Shown: positions 1 to 11,368 of the stretch, piece after piece | How positions within the stretch are numbered: position 1 is the stretch's first letter | How the letters are laid out: every line of letters starts with the position of its first letter | Assembly: GCA_003254905.1 (NCBI GenBank) | Contig: QANU01006283.1 | Coordinates: 135,078-199,077 of the forward strand | DNA from: Nissolia schottii | Lineage: Eukaryota > Streptophyta > Magnoliopsida > Fabales > Fabaceae | Length of the DNA: 64,000 bases | Reading direction: 5' to 3' | The notes under the pieces: generated by a model | Seen by the model: only the letters and a program-made list of their open reading frames with translations | The model's database searches: none | What the model was told of the DNA's origin: nothing | Program-made: the position numbers and the translations under genes

Positions 1-1690
1 AAAAGAGAAAAAGTTGAAATTCACTTACCCACTCTCTCTCATTGTCCTTGGATTGTAGTGATTGGTTTGGCCTGAGCCTAAAAGTAGAATGGAAAATAGG
101 TACCAGAGGCAGCAGGGTAATATGAAAAAATAGTAACATTGCAGAGAATCAGATCTAATGGGATCGGTCTTAGAACATTGTTAGATATATTATAAATTAT
201 GTTATAAATGATATTCTAATTTTTATTTTATACAATTTATTTATTATTTATAGGTAAAATATTATTTATTGTATTATCCATAATGGTTATGTCAGAATTT
301 CATTTTGGCATAGCTAGAAATGGAAATGGTCCCCACATAAAAATCACAGGGTCAAAAACTATGAGTGAATTGGGATTATGGGGTCAGATACAAACACCAT
401 CATTTAATTATTACCGGGCCTCTACAGTAATAAGTTGTTATCATGTGTGGTGTGTCTTGATTTTTGAGCCAAGAAATGTCTTCCATGTAAAGCATCATAG
501 CTGTAAGAAGCTCTATGCATGTCAGAGAAATCCTCACAAGTCAGTGGACTTTTCATTATTTATATGTATGTTCTCATCTGTAGGTCAAATCCTACGCTGC
601 TGCAATAGCCAGAAGATGCATTGTTCATTTCCACCGAAAAATAATTACATTTTTTTTTTGAGTTTAATATATTTTTGTCCCTAAAGAATTATTATTTTTT
701 ATTCGTACTCTGTTAAAGAAAATTTAGGTTTAGCACTTTGAAATTTTTGATTTTATTTTTGCCCTTTGTCATTAAGTAGGGTGTTATCTGATGATGTGTT
801 TACGAAAATAGACACGTGTGAAGTGTCATGGGAAGACACATTCCATTAGTTAATGGAGTTAATGGCCGACAAAAATAAAAACTTTTGACATACTAAAGTC
901 AAATTCTTTTTTAATAAAGTGCAAATGTAAAAAATAAAAAAGAAAGGAGATAAAATCATATTAAACCTTTTTTTAATAAATATAGTTAAATGTAAGTCTA
1001 ACTAAATACATTTTAAAAATGTCATAACGAGGTGAATATCAAGTCTTAGTTTTTACATCAATATCTATGTTATCATTTCATGTTGTGAAAGGCTTATATA
1101 TATATGAAATATAGTGGCTTATAAATAATTTTTGAATGTGCAAATAGAGACATATAAACGTGATTGCAAAGAAGTAAAGAACAACGGCAACCGGACAAAA
1201 ACTAAAAGCTTCATTTTATTATTATTATTATTATTTTGACCTTAATACGTTTTGATTAATTGAAGATGGACCACATTGATAGGAGACAAAAGAACAATTT
1301 GGCCAGAAAGGTAAAGTGAACTAAATTTCTCCTTTATCAGCGGTTTACACTTTAGTTATATTTAGAAAGCTGTGCACTCAAATTATTAAGTGGTTAAGAA
1401 AGAATCGGCATTAATGCTATTTAGTTAGTGGTTTTTAATCATATATTTCCAAAAATACTTATGAGTTCATGATTAAACATATTTAATGCATATTTTATAA
1501 TTAATTATAATTATTTTTTATATTTTTCAATTATTTTATATATTGAAATAAATGGTTATTAATACTCATGCACACAAGTATTTTTCTTCCCGCTAAGGTT
1601 GAACTGTATTCCCTAATAATTTCATTGATGTAAGAAACCTATAATTAATCATCTAGACTGTAAATTATTGCGTTTTCTGAGGGGAAAATA
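1..1690. other. AT-rich intergenic stretch
   Basis: I see no gene, RNA or intact repeat here. The only longer open frame (283-684, 133 codons) has low-complexity composition, no recognisable domain and no splice partner, so I treat it as chance. An (ATT)n run lies near 1217-1237. Confidence 0.5.
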
Positions 1691-1913
1691 CATTTACATG
1701 GGTTTAAATGAGTTAAAATCCGGATATATGGGGCAATGTAAGAAATTACGAATGTATGGTCGAAGGGGCTGAAATCGGGTGAACAGTAACCGATTTCAGC
1801 CCCTTTTAAAAAAAAATTCCGGGGCTAAAATCGGGTACTGTTCATCCGATTTCAGCCCCTTTTTTTTTAAAAAAAATTTCGGGACTGAAATCGGGTATTG
1901 TTCATCCGATTTC
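1690..1913. repeat. Palindromic hairpin array, left part
   Basis: Tandem units of about 60 bp, each a hairpin whose arms read GGGGCTGAAATCGG and CCGATTTCAGCCCC around a short loop with GTTCA or GTGAAC, separated by T/A runs. Two and a half units lie here; the third is cut in mid-arm by the LTR insertion at 1914 and resumes at 5382. Outside the array, the flank near 1740-1760 is partly inverted relative to 5460-5490 (CCATACATYCGTAATT), so the original element may have had longer terminal inverted repeats. Confidence 0.7.
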
Positions 1914-3102
1914 TGTAACATCCCGACTTAGAAAAATAATCATAAACATAAATATCAAATTAATTTTCTAATCATGATTAGAAAATAAAGATGGGAAATT
2001 ATTAGGTAAAATATCCTTAGGAAATAAAACGTGTCGCTGTAGGAAGTTCGGTAGACAACCAAACAACCGCTGTTCGCTGGTGAAATTTTCTGACGCACAA
2101 AAGGTGTCCGTGAAAATAATCCCCGGAGAAAAATTCACACACACCTTTAAATATTAATGCCCTTAGGTAGAGGGGAATTAGAGGATCGCGACGGTATAAA
2201 CGAAATATTTTTCGGACGACCGTGCGAGACGCACCGACACTGCGAGCGATAAAACGCGGGTGAACCGGAACCGGGAAGGAGGTAAAATCTCGGCAGCTGG
2301 AACTGAAGAGCTGCACGGTTTGGAGCTGGGATTTTATCCAAAGATAATCCCTTAAATGGTGCTTCCAAACTCACCATCACATTACTTGTCTTACACACTA
2401 AACCAAACCCTATCACTAGCCATACCTATGCCCATGCTTTCTACTATTCATCTAAATTATTCAATTAATTTCCCTCACCATCAGCTTCCCCCACAAAACC
2501 GAGACTTCTTCCCAATCTTTAGGCAAAATCTCATTTCTCACATTCTCCACAAAAACACACTAAGCCAACCCTCAAGAACACCACCAAGCCTTCAAGAGAT
2601 CAAGCACTTTTCCATCTCCTTCCACCTTCCACAAACCGAACCACAGCCCTCAAGTTTCCTCATCTTGGTTCCATTCTCTTCCGTCCCAAAAGCCAAGAGG
2701 AACAACCTCATCACCCTCCACCTTGCTCAAGGATCTTCGTCTTGGAGAAAGGAGAAGCTCAAGCTTTGGAGACAACAAGGCTTGTGGGACTTCACTCCAA
2801 GCTTCCCTCACCACCACCAAGTTCTTCTACAGGTGGGTAACTTTAGTTTGCTCACCTCTTTGGTGGTTGTTTCTTGTTATGTGTTCATGTGTGTGTATGT
2901 TCTTATGTTTGTATATATGTTAGAACCTATGCTAGGATTTAGGGAGATGATTCTGAAGGGTCCTGTGACCTGGATTAGATAGGCTTTGATAGTTAGAATA
3001 TGTGTGAAAACCTCAAGGAGTAACCATGGGGAAAGGGGAAGAGAAAGGAAGGAAAATAAGGAAATCGGTTTTCAGTTTCGCCCAGGGACCGTTGATGAGT
3101 TG

Positions 3103-3990
3103 TTCCGCGGAGATAGACCGAGAGTAGCCTAGAGAGTTGTTGAGCGGCGCCTGGGATGGTGCTGAGTGGGAGTTGTTCCGCGGAGATAGAATGAGAGTAG
3201 CCTAGAGAGTTGTTGAGCGGCGCCTGGGATGGTGCTGAGTGGGAGTTGTTCCGCGGAGATAGACTGAGAGTAGTCTAGAGAGTTGTTGAGCGGCGCCTGG
3301 GATGGTGCTGAGTGGGAGTTGTTCCGCGGAGATAGACTGAGAGTAGTCTAGAGAGTTGTTGAGCGGCGCCTGGGATGGTGCTGAGTGGGAGTTGTTCCGC
3401 GGAGATAGACTGAGAGTAGCCTAGAGAGTTGTTGAGCGGCGCCTGGGATGGTGCTGAGTGGGAGTTGTTCCGCGGAGATAGACTGAGAGTAGCCTAGAGA
3501 GTTGTTGAGCGGCGCCTGGGATGGTGCTGAGTGGGAGTTGTTCCGCGGAGATAGACTGAGAGTAGCCTAGAGAGTTGTTGAGCGGCGCCTGGGATGGTGC
3601 TGAGTGGGAGTTGTTCCGCGGAGATAGACTGAGAGTAGCCTAGAGAGTTGTTGAGCGGCGCCTGGGATGGTGCTGAGTGGGAGTTGTTCCGCGGAGATAG
3701 ACTGAGAGTAGTCTAGAGAGTTGTTGAGCGGCGCCTGGGATGGTGCTGAGTGTTTCCGCGTAGAGAGACTGAGAGCAGTCCAGAGAGTTGTTGAGCGGCA
3801 CCTGGGATGGTGCTAAGTGGTTCCGCGGATAGTGACTGAGAGGGGTCTAGAAAGTTGTTGATCGGACACCGGGAGAGTTTCTGAGTGGGTTCCGCGGAGG
3901 TTCCCTGGAGTTGCTGAGTGGTTCCCTGGAGTGTCTGAGTGGGTTACGCGGAGGTATAGTGTAGTTGCCGAGTCCGCAGAGAGTGACCGA
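3103..3990. repeat. 73-bp minisatellite inside the LTR
   Basis: TTCCGCGGAGATAGA recurs at 3103, 3176, 3249, 3322, 3395, 3468, 3541, 3614 and 3687, an exact 73-bp period with nearly identical units containing GAGCGGCGCCTGGGATGG. From 3754 the unit shortens (starts at 3754, 3821 and 3890, spacing 67-69 bp) and decays towards 3990. The gradient from degenerate to homogeneous copies indicates recent expansion or gene conversion at the left side. Confidence 0.95.
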
Positions 3991-4254
3991 AGTGTTCATG
4001 GAAGCGATTTTGAAGCCCATAGTCTAGCACTCAATGCTGTAATTGTAATTTGTGAATGAAATATGTGAAGTATGTGCATTCCATGCATTTTATGATAAGG
4101 AAAGTTAAATAATTAGGAGTAATTATGAGATAAGTAAAGATTATGAAATGAACAATAGGAAACAAGTCATGACATGCTGCAAGTACTGAAAAGAAGTGAA
4201 ATTCTGAAATGCTGCTGAAAATTCTGAGGCCGTGATCACGAGAGCCAAATAACG

Positions 4255-4525
4255 ATCCCACTTCAGGAGGTCAGAGGGACATCCTGAAGGTGGAAGCCCG
4301 CCACAGGTGGTGTCGATATGGCATCCCTGCAAGGTGTGCGGTTATCACGCCTAGCACGGTCGAAAGAGGGCAATGCTAGGTGGGGGTACAATATCCGCCC
4401 ACTGCCGAGGGGTCAGAGAGGACACGCGGCAGGTGGAAGCCCACCGCAGGAAGGTCGAAAGAGGGCCTACACTAGGGGTGCGAGGTTATTCCGTCATAGC
4501 AGGGTCGAAAGAGGGCAATGCTATG
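4255..4525. repeat. Diverged subrepeats in the LTR
   Basis: Related segments with GGTCAGAG, CAGGTGGAAGCCC and GGTCGAAAGAGGGC recur two to three times (for example GGTCGAAAGAGGGCAATGCTA near 4358 and 4502). They are older than the 73-bp array. The small open frames that cross them look like by-products of GC-rich repeats. Confidence 0.65.
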
Positions 4526-5381
4526 GTGGGAATAACATATATTCCAAAAGCATGTTCATTCTGCTGTGCATGATTATATGTAATTGTTATTCTGTAATTA
4601 CCGTCAAAGAGAACGCTCGAGACGGCTATGTATGCAAACGTAATGTTAATAAGCACGAGAACGTAGTAAGCAAGAGTAGTTCCCCTATCACCTAGTAATG
4701 TAGATAAAGTCGTTCAGAACTTAGGCCAGATAATAATCAGTAGGATGTTTAGTATGTATGCACACTTAGAAATCTCTGAGCGGCCTGAAGTCCGACCTAA
4801 TATGACCCGAGATTCAAGAACTAGAGTTACTTCCACTGAGAACCTACCGTTCTCACTCCCACTACCTCATGACTTTAGGGACCTATGATGACTCGTACTA
4901 CGAGGACGCTGATGAGCTGACCGAGGAGCCATGAACGGCTATGACAGGATATGAACCAGAGATGGCTAGATGCCGGGATTTTTGATCAAGGGCACGCTGA
5001 GTAGTGTTCCAGTAGCCCTTGCATTTTGATATTATGTATTTTGGATTATGTATATGTTAATTGTACTTTACTTATTGTAACTATAACTATGTGACTTTGT
5101 ATGATGGACCAAATGAATGTATATTCCATGCTTACTATTATTCACCTATTATCCGCTAAGCCCAAAGGCTTTACCGCTTGTTATACTTGTTCTTTCCGAC
5201 GCATGGCTCTATTTTAATAATTAATCAATGCAAATGAAAAGTTAAAAAAAAATGGGTCCCTATTTTCTTAAACAACTATTTTCGAAAGATAACAATGGAC
5301 TAAGGTATTCCCACCAGGTGGTAAACAACCTAGTGAGCTTTGCATACGACTTAAGCGTATGCGGTTAGCTAGGGTGTTTCA

Positions 5382-5535
5382 ATTTCAGCCCCTTTTTTTT
5401 AAAAAAAAATTCGGGGAGCTGAAATCGGCACCCCCTGGACCGATTTCAGCCCCAAAATCCCATACATCCGTAATTAATTTGAATTGTCCACATTTTGAAA
5501 AATTTTATTTTCCAAAGCCACGGAAAGATAAAAAA
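5382..5535. repeat. Palindromic hairpin array, right part
   Basis: After the second copy of ATTTC the interrupted arm continues as AGCCCC, followed by T/A runs and another hairpin whose arms are GAGCTGAAATCGG and CCGATTTCAGCCCC, then CCCATACATCCG, which inversely matches the left flank. This confirms that 1690-1913 and 5382-5535 were contiguous before the LTR inserted. Confidence 0.7.
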
Positions 5536-5879
5536 ACCGTTTTCTGACTTTTGTCATCTCAGGGAATAGTCAAATAACAACGTCAGCATTAAAATATTTT
5601 TTTAATTATATCTATTTATTCAATTTAATCGTATATTTTTTAAAATATTTATTGTAATTCTCTATTTATAAAATGTTAATTAAATTAGTTCTCCATTAAG
5701 TTATTAATTAATCTATTAGTGACGTGACTTTAATCCAAGACATAAGCATGATTTGCTAATAAATTAATTAGGAGATTAACAAAAGACTAACCTAACTAGC
5801 ATTTAATAAATAGAGATCTAAATTTAATGTTTTTTAAAAATATATGACTAAATTGAATAAACGTTTATAATTAGATTAT

Positions 5880-6548
5880 GGTAGTACTACATGTATACCA
5901 TTTTATGTGTCACCGTACATCCACCACATATTAAATATGTTTGGGTCCACTACAAATCTTCATTCGTGCATAGATCCCCACTTTGCACTTAAACGCGCGT
6001 GCATACGCGATTTGTGCTTCTCAGTTTTCATTCGCTTGCACAAATTTTAACAATGTAAGTGCACAAACATTAACAAGACTTGCACAAGCATTAACAACAC
6101 AAAAACACATATTATGAAATAACCAACCTTTTATCATCTTAAGCATCTGTAACAAGTAATAGTTCAATAAAATAACTCAAGCATTTGCAACAAGTAAATC
6201 ATCATTGTAAAAGGTATACCTCATCCATTCCCATAAAAAGTCAACATTTTATTATCTTAATTTCATTTTAATCAAATTTCAGGTGATAGAAGAAGTATGA
6301 AAAGGATGACGAGTGTGGATGAAGAGAAAGAATATGAAGAAAAAAAAAATACAGATTCAGGTGATAAGAGGAGGGGAGGACGATAATGGAAAACGATGAT
6401 AGAAAACGAGCTCAAGGTAATTGGACGCGCTTTATGTTGTTTCTAAATTTGGAAAGTATACGCAATACGTATTATAGTCATTAATTGTGTATATTTGATT
6501 GTGGATGTACGAGGTGACATAAAAATGGTGTACATATATAATTTTCTT
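5880..6548. mobile_element. Mutator-like non-autonomous TIR element, copy 1
   Basis: A 669-bp segment with inverted ends: left ACATGTATACCATTTTATG and right CATAAAAATGGTGTACAT, both continuing into GTACATCCA. It is flanked by a perfect 9-bp duplication TTAGATTAT (5871-5879 and 6549-6557). The inner part carries repeats of the TGCACAAAC type next to the left end. No transposase coding is present. The 9-bp duplication fits Mutator-like (MULE) transposition; the assignment is by analogy. Confidence 0.75.
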
Positions 6549-6557
6549 TTAGATTAT

Positions 6558-7393
6558 TAGAATGGTATATTAGCTTATTATTTATCATAAAGAATATTGA
6601 GTAGTTGTCGAACTTCAAGTCGAACAAATGGTTTTAATTAGTGTTTGGCGATTGCTTGTGTTTTTCTTATATTCATGCCTGGCTTTACAAAATAGATTTT
6701 TTATTTTCTCATTTTTCTCGATTATGTGAAGTGCGTAAGACTGAAGATGAATCTTGATCAGTCAATAAAGTATCAAATAAGATAGAAATCATTTATCTCA
6801 AATTATTTGATACTTTACTACTTTATTGATTCGATTAAAATTCAACATTTCATTAACAAGAAACAAATGCATATCGTGCTCCTTGGGAATGAGCAATTCG
6901 GTTTACCAGTGAAGTTTGATATCATTTCTCAGTATTTATGAATTCCACATCGGTATGAAGATTTAATTATTCATATTTTGTTAATCTTTCTCATTTTTTC
7001 TGAGGTGATCAATAAGCCAAAGCTTTTGTATGTTTTCTTCGATTCCTCCAAGTAAGCATTCGTTGTTCTTTTTTTTTTTTTAATTTGTCTATATATCGAA
7101 GGATCCATTTATCAATGCAAATTGAGTACCCTTTAAGTAGATTTCATGTCTTCGATTTGATTGTTAGGTAATGGTGGAATCTTCATGCCAGAGCAGGATG
7201 TACGGGTTAGATTGATCTGCTTCAGCTGAGTCCATAAAGAACTAAATAGGATCATATTTGTCCGCAAAAGGATGACATGTTTCCTATAATATTTTGCGAA
7301 ATATTCTTAAAAACGAATTAGAAAATAACAAATGCTCTGATGAAAGGTTTTAATATACACATTCATCTCTCTACTTGTAACTTTATTGCAATA
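6558..7393. other. Intergenic, nothing recognised
   Basis: AT-rich sequence with no coding potential I can support. A short imperfect palindrome around 6765-6835 (TCAATAAAGTATCAAATAA against its inverse) may be a degraded MITE. Confidence 0.4.
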
Positions 7394-7398
7394 AAGAG

Positions 7399-8299
7399 TG
7401 TTAAAAATATTATCATATCTCTGATTTATTTTAAATTGATCTAATATTTATTTAGTTTGATTATTTTTTATTTATGTTGATTTTATATTTATGTTCTGAT
7501 TTTGTTTCTTAGCCTATTTATAAGCACTTCTCATTATATCAAATTAAAACCCTCAGTAATATAATATATTTTTCCTCTATTATATTCCTTGTTTATTTTT
7601 TACTGATCAATCATGGGATTTCACATGGTATCAGAGTCATGATACCCTCCGTGAGCCATCTTTTTCCCTTTTATTGCTTTAGAACTTAGGCTCTCCACAG
7701 AACTCTCTTTTTTGTTTTTCGTAAAACTCTTTAATATGCATTTTTCGTTGCTGCCTTCTCAACCCTCTAGACTTGTTGCCACATTTGTTGTCTCTAAGTA
7801 ATAGTTGCCTTTGCTATCTCCGCACAGTTGTTCCCTTTGCTGCCTTCGCGCAGTCGCTGCTTCAATGCTTCAACTTGCCTCTTAATGTTGTCTTTTGTTG
7901 GTTATGCCCAGCCCGCTAGTTCCGTCGAGCACTCCTATTTCAGTGCAAACTCTTGTTTTCGTACAAGATTCTTTGTTGTTGCTTCTCGTTCACCCGACCA
8001 CCTCTACTAAACTATGACAAACTTAAAGCTCTAGGAACTTTTGCTTGAGGGAGGGTGTTAAGAATATATCATGTCTCTGATTTATTTTAAGTTGATCTAA
8101 TGTTTATTTAGTTTAATTACTTCCGATTTATGTTGATTTTATATTTATGTTCTGATTTTGTTTCCTAGCCTATTTATAGGCACTTTTCATTGTATCAAAT
8201 CACAACCCTCAGTAATACAATATATTTTCCCTTAGTTATATTCATTATTTATTCCTTGTTCTTTGTTTATTTTTTACTGATCAATAATGAGATTTCACA
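7399..8299 (+). mobile_element. TRIM-like LTR retrotransposon
   Basis: Two direct LTRs, 7399-7625 (227 bp) and 8056-8299 (244 bp), both start TGTTAA and end TTTCACA. They share TCTCTGATTTATTTTAA, TTTATGTTCTGATTTTG and TACTGATCAA. Directly after the left LTR is TGGTATCAGAG (7626), the initiator-Met tRNA primer binding site typical of Copia elements. Directly before the right LTR is the purine tract TTGAGGGAGGG. The interior is only 430 bp and lacks gag/pol; a 60-codon open frame there (7828-8010) has no known domain. Flanks AAGAG and AAGGG are an imperfect 5-bp duplication. LTR and total size fit the TRIM class, mobilised in trans. The LTRs differ at many positions, so the insertion is not recent. 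Confidence 0.85.
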
Positions 8300-9740
8300 A
8301 AGGGAGTGAGAATAAAAATGATTAGTTTATTTTAGTCTTTTTAGGTGTATTTTTGTAGAATGAAAGACTATTTCGCTTTGAAGAGGCCTGATTGCCTAAT
8401 CAATATCCTATCAAAATAAGCTAAAATGTAGTTTATGTTTGTCTAACAACCATGAACACTTCTCTTAAATAGTGTGTTCGACACTTCTTGCATTTGTGTT
8501 CGACACTTTAAAACACACGTTAGGTTTTAAGTGTGAGTGTGTAAAAGTTTTACTTTGGTTAGAGATAGACTAAAACTAAGTGAATAATATATAAATAAGA
8601 ATTCTCGTAAATTTAATGTCTTAAAATTTTAAGTTAAGAGGTGCAGTCCAATGTGCTTGTATGATTTCTCACTTAATCTATTGGCATTGAGAAAATAATA
8701 AGTTATCAAAATTTTTGCTAGAATAATGTGATATGATTTCTATCTATTAGATAAATAAATGATTTTTATTTTTTATTTATCCAACCACCCTCTTTAAATC
8801 TTATTTAATTATAACAATAAATTCTGAAAATATAACATTGTCCCGTGTTGACATCCGCGGATTATGCCCCTTCCCAACAAAGCATACATTGGACATGTAA
8901 TTTAAATAAAATATATATTTTTTCAGTTTAGACAGTGCAAGATATGGTCGGACAGCCACACATATATTTAGAATGATTTATATAAAGTAGTAATTTTTTT
9001 TTTTGTAATTTGACATTTATAATTATATCAAGATATCACTATTAAAAAAAAAAGGGAAAACTATCACACTTTAATAGATACACTAACAGAAATGTGGGAC
9101 TGAACTCACTCACGTACACTCGTGTTCGGTCAACATCTCTCAATGCACCCAGTCACGCTCACTCTCGTCACTGTTACTGCATCCACCTTTCGCCATTGCT
9201 CCCACTGCGACCATAACTACTTAACCTTCATTCTAGGTCGCATTCTCAATCTCACTTTTGATTTTGAGAAATGAAGCTCTAGGTCACATTCCGTGGAGTT
9301 CTTCATCTTCAAATCTCAGCATAATTTCTAAGCTTTTTGCATCTTTGTTTAGTGATTTTATGTTGTTCAATTATTTTTTTGCATCAATATTTCACCTCTT
9401 ATTTCTTTCTCTGACATTTTGCTACTTTTCTCTTTAGGTATTGATTTTGTTACCCTAGGTCTCTTTTGTATCACACTATCACTATGATTATGTAATAAGG
9501 AACTATTATTGCTTGTATTTAAATTTATTATGAGTTAATGTTATGAGCTGTATGTTAAGACATATGATTCTTTATTATTATCGTTACTCACCTATGGCAC
9601 GACAAAGTCAACAAACAAAACTTCAATTCCGCAATGAAAAAAGTTTAAGTTTTCAAAGATTTTTCTAAACTTCAAAATTTCGACTGTTTTTCAAATAAAG
9701 TAAGAATTAATTGAGATAAAACTAAAGTGTAACAACTAAT
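8300..9740. other. Intergenic, nothing recognised
   Basis: AT-rich sequence, with a slightly GC-richer patch at 9100-9300 that has stop codons in all frames. No gene, RNA or clear repeat boundary is visible. Confidence 0.4.
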
Positions 9741-9749
9741 TATGCTATA

Positions 9750-10686
9750 CAGTAGTGCTACACGTACACCCAATTTCATCCACCCGTACATACACCTCGT
9801 ATTAAATACATTTGAACACACTACGAACTAACTCACGCACCGATTCCTACTCCGCACTTAAACGTGCGTGCACAAGCGATTCGCGTTTCTCAATTTTCAT
9901 TTGCGTGCACAAACTTTACAAGCATCTGTGCACAAACATTATGTAGTAGAATGCACAAACATTTCTATCTTATGTCCACAAACCTTTACATGAATCATAC
10001 ATTTTAGAATTTATTAGACTCTTTAATGCACAAACTTTATGTAGTAGAATGCACAAATATTACTAGCATATGTTCACAAAACCTTTACATGAACCATATA
10101 TTCCAGAATTCATTAGACTCTTTGATGCACAAATTAACTTTATAAGCATCTGTGCACAAACTTTATGTAGTATAATGTACAAACATTACTCGCTTATATT
10201 CACAAACCTATACATTAACCATACATTTCAGAATTCATTAAATCCTTTGATGCACAAACTTTATAAGCATTTGTGCACAAACTTTTTGCGGTATAATGCA
10301 CAAACATTACACGCTTATGTCCACATGTAGGACATTTCACAAGTAATTGTCCACTCAAGCATATGTAACAAGTAAACTAACATTGTTAAAGGTAGATCTC
10401 ATCTATTTTAAAAGAAAACCAACTTTTTATCATCATAATTCCATTTTAATCAACTTTCACACATGATAGGAGGATGAAGATGAGGAGGATGACGAGGATA
10501 AAGATAACAGAACAGGGATAAGAGGATGAGAAGGAGGACGATGAGGGAAACGAGCTCGGGATTGGGTGCACATTGTTTATAATTTTAGAAACTGTATATT
10601 ATACGTATAATGATCATTAATTGCGTATAATTGGAGAGTGTATGTTCGAGTGTATGCAATTTGGGGTATACACAAAGCATTTTTGT
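9750..10686. mobile_element. Mutator-like non-autonomous TIR element, copy 2
   Basis: A 937-bp element of the same family as 5880-6548. The left end CAGTAGTGCTACACGTACACC is inversely matched by the right end GGTATACACAAAGCATTTTTG. Flanks TATGCTATA (9741-9749) and TATGGTATA (10687-10695) agree at 8 of 9 bases. The inside of the left arm is a series of about 70-120-bp repeats built on TGCACAAACTTTATG and CACAAACATTA with the spacer ACCATACATTTCAGAATTCA. The open frame at 10070-10330 is a translation of these repeats, not a gene. Confidence 0.65.
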
Positions 10687-10699
10687 TATGGTATAATAT

Positions 10700-11360
10700 G
10701 ATTTAAAGTGTAAGATGAGAATTAGGATGTTACACCTGTATTGATGAAAGGATAATAGAATACCCACTAAAACAAAAACTGTGAATATAAATAAAAAATT
10801 TTGTTAACAAGTGTAAAAGTGAAAAATTTGTATTGAAGAATATAAAATGTATATGTTTCTAATAACAATGTATTATTTAACCTTTTTTTTTTTTTTTTAA
10901 CTTTAGTTTCCTTAGCTAATGCCTTAATATCAAAACCCATAAATAAAAAAGTTGAAAATGCGAAAGAAAAAATTTATATTTTAATAAGATTCATTTCTAT
11001 GGACAATTACACTTTTATCCAATTACTTATTGGCTCATTAGTAAAAGTGGTTTATTCTTATTCACCTAAAAAAATCTCATAAGTACTCATGATTAAATGA
11101 TAATATAAATTTTTTTTATATTATCCATACAAATGAATTAATCTCTTTTTTTAACCACAAAAAAGAAAACTTAATCTCTTTTTGAATTATACTAAAAAAA
11201 TAATGAATTTACATTAGCTTATAAATTATTGTAAAAATTTTGTAATTAAATAATTAAAAATTTTATTATAGAAAAAAGGATAGTTGAATGGTTTTGACAA
11301 TTAGGAGTTTAGGACAGTGGAACACCTCTTTTGATCAGAAACCTCGTTGGAAAAACAACA
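10700..11360. promoter_or_regulatory. AT-rich upstream region of the acidic-protein gene
   Basis: Very AT-rich with long T and A runs. It precedes the start codon chosen at 11369 and presumably contains its promoter and leader, but I cannot point to a convincing TATA box. Confidence 0.3.
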
Positions 11361-11368
11361 CGTCCGCG

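Larger units (their letters stand above)
1914..5381 (+). mobile_element. Solo-LTR-like insertion, 3.47 kb
   Basis: The insertion begins TGTAACATCCCG and ends GGGTGTTTCA, giving TG..CA ends with an imperfect terminal inverted repeat (TGTAACA against TGTTTCA). It is flanked by a perfect 5-bp target duplication ATTTC at 1909-1913 and 5382-5386, and it splits one palindromic unit of the surrounding array. I see no second copy of the TGTAACATCCC terminus, no gag/pol coding and no PBS/PPT pair inside, so a solo LTR left by unequal recombination is the simplest reading. A CAG/GTGGGTAA site near 2831 looks like a splice donor in a transcribed leader, and an open frame at 2356-2982 lies within this leader-like region. 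The length suggests a Ty3/gypsy element with very long LTRs (Tat/Ogre-like); that family assignment is inference. Strand is given by the LTR reading direction. Confidence 0.75.

Noticed and set aside
2356-2982. 208-codon open frame in the LTR
   Set aside because: Pro/Ser/His-rich translation of a C-rich leader, no domain, ends past a likely splice donor; part of the LTR.
3103-3753. Regular repeat resembling a CRISPR array
   Set aside because: Units are contiguous 73-bp copies without unique spacers, in a plant nuclear genome; it is a minisatellite.
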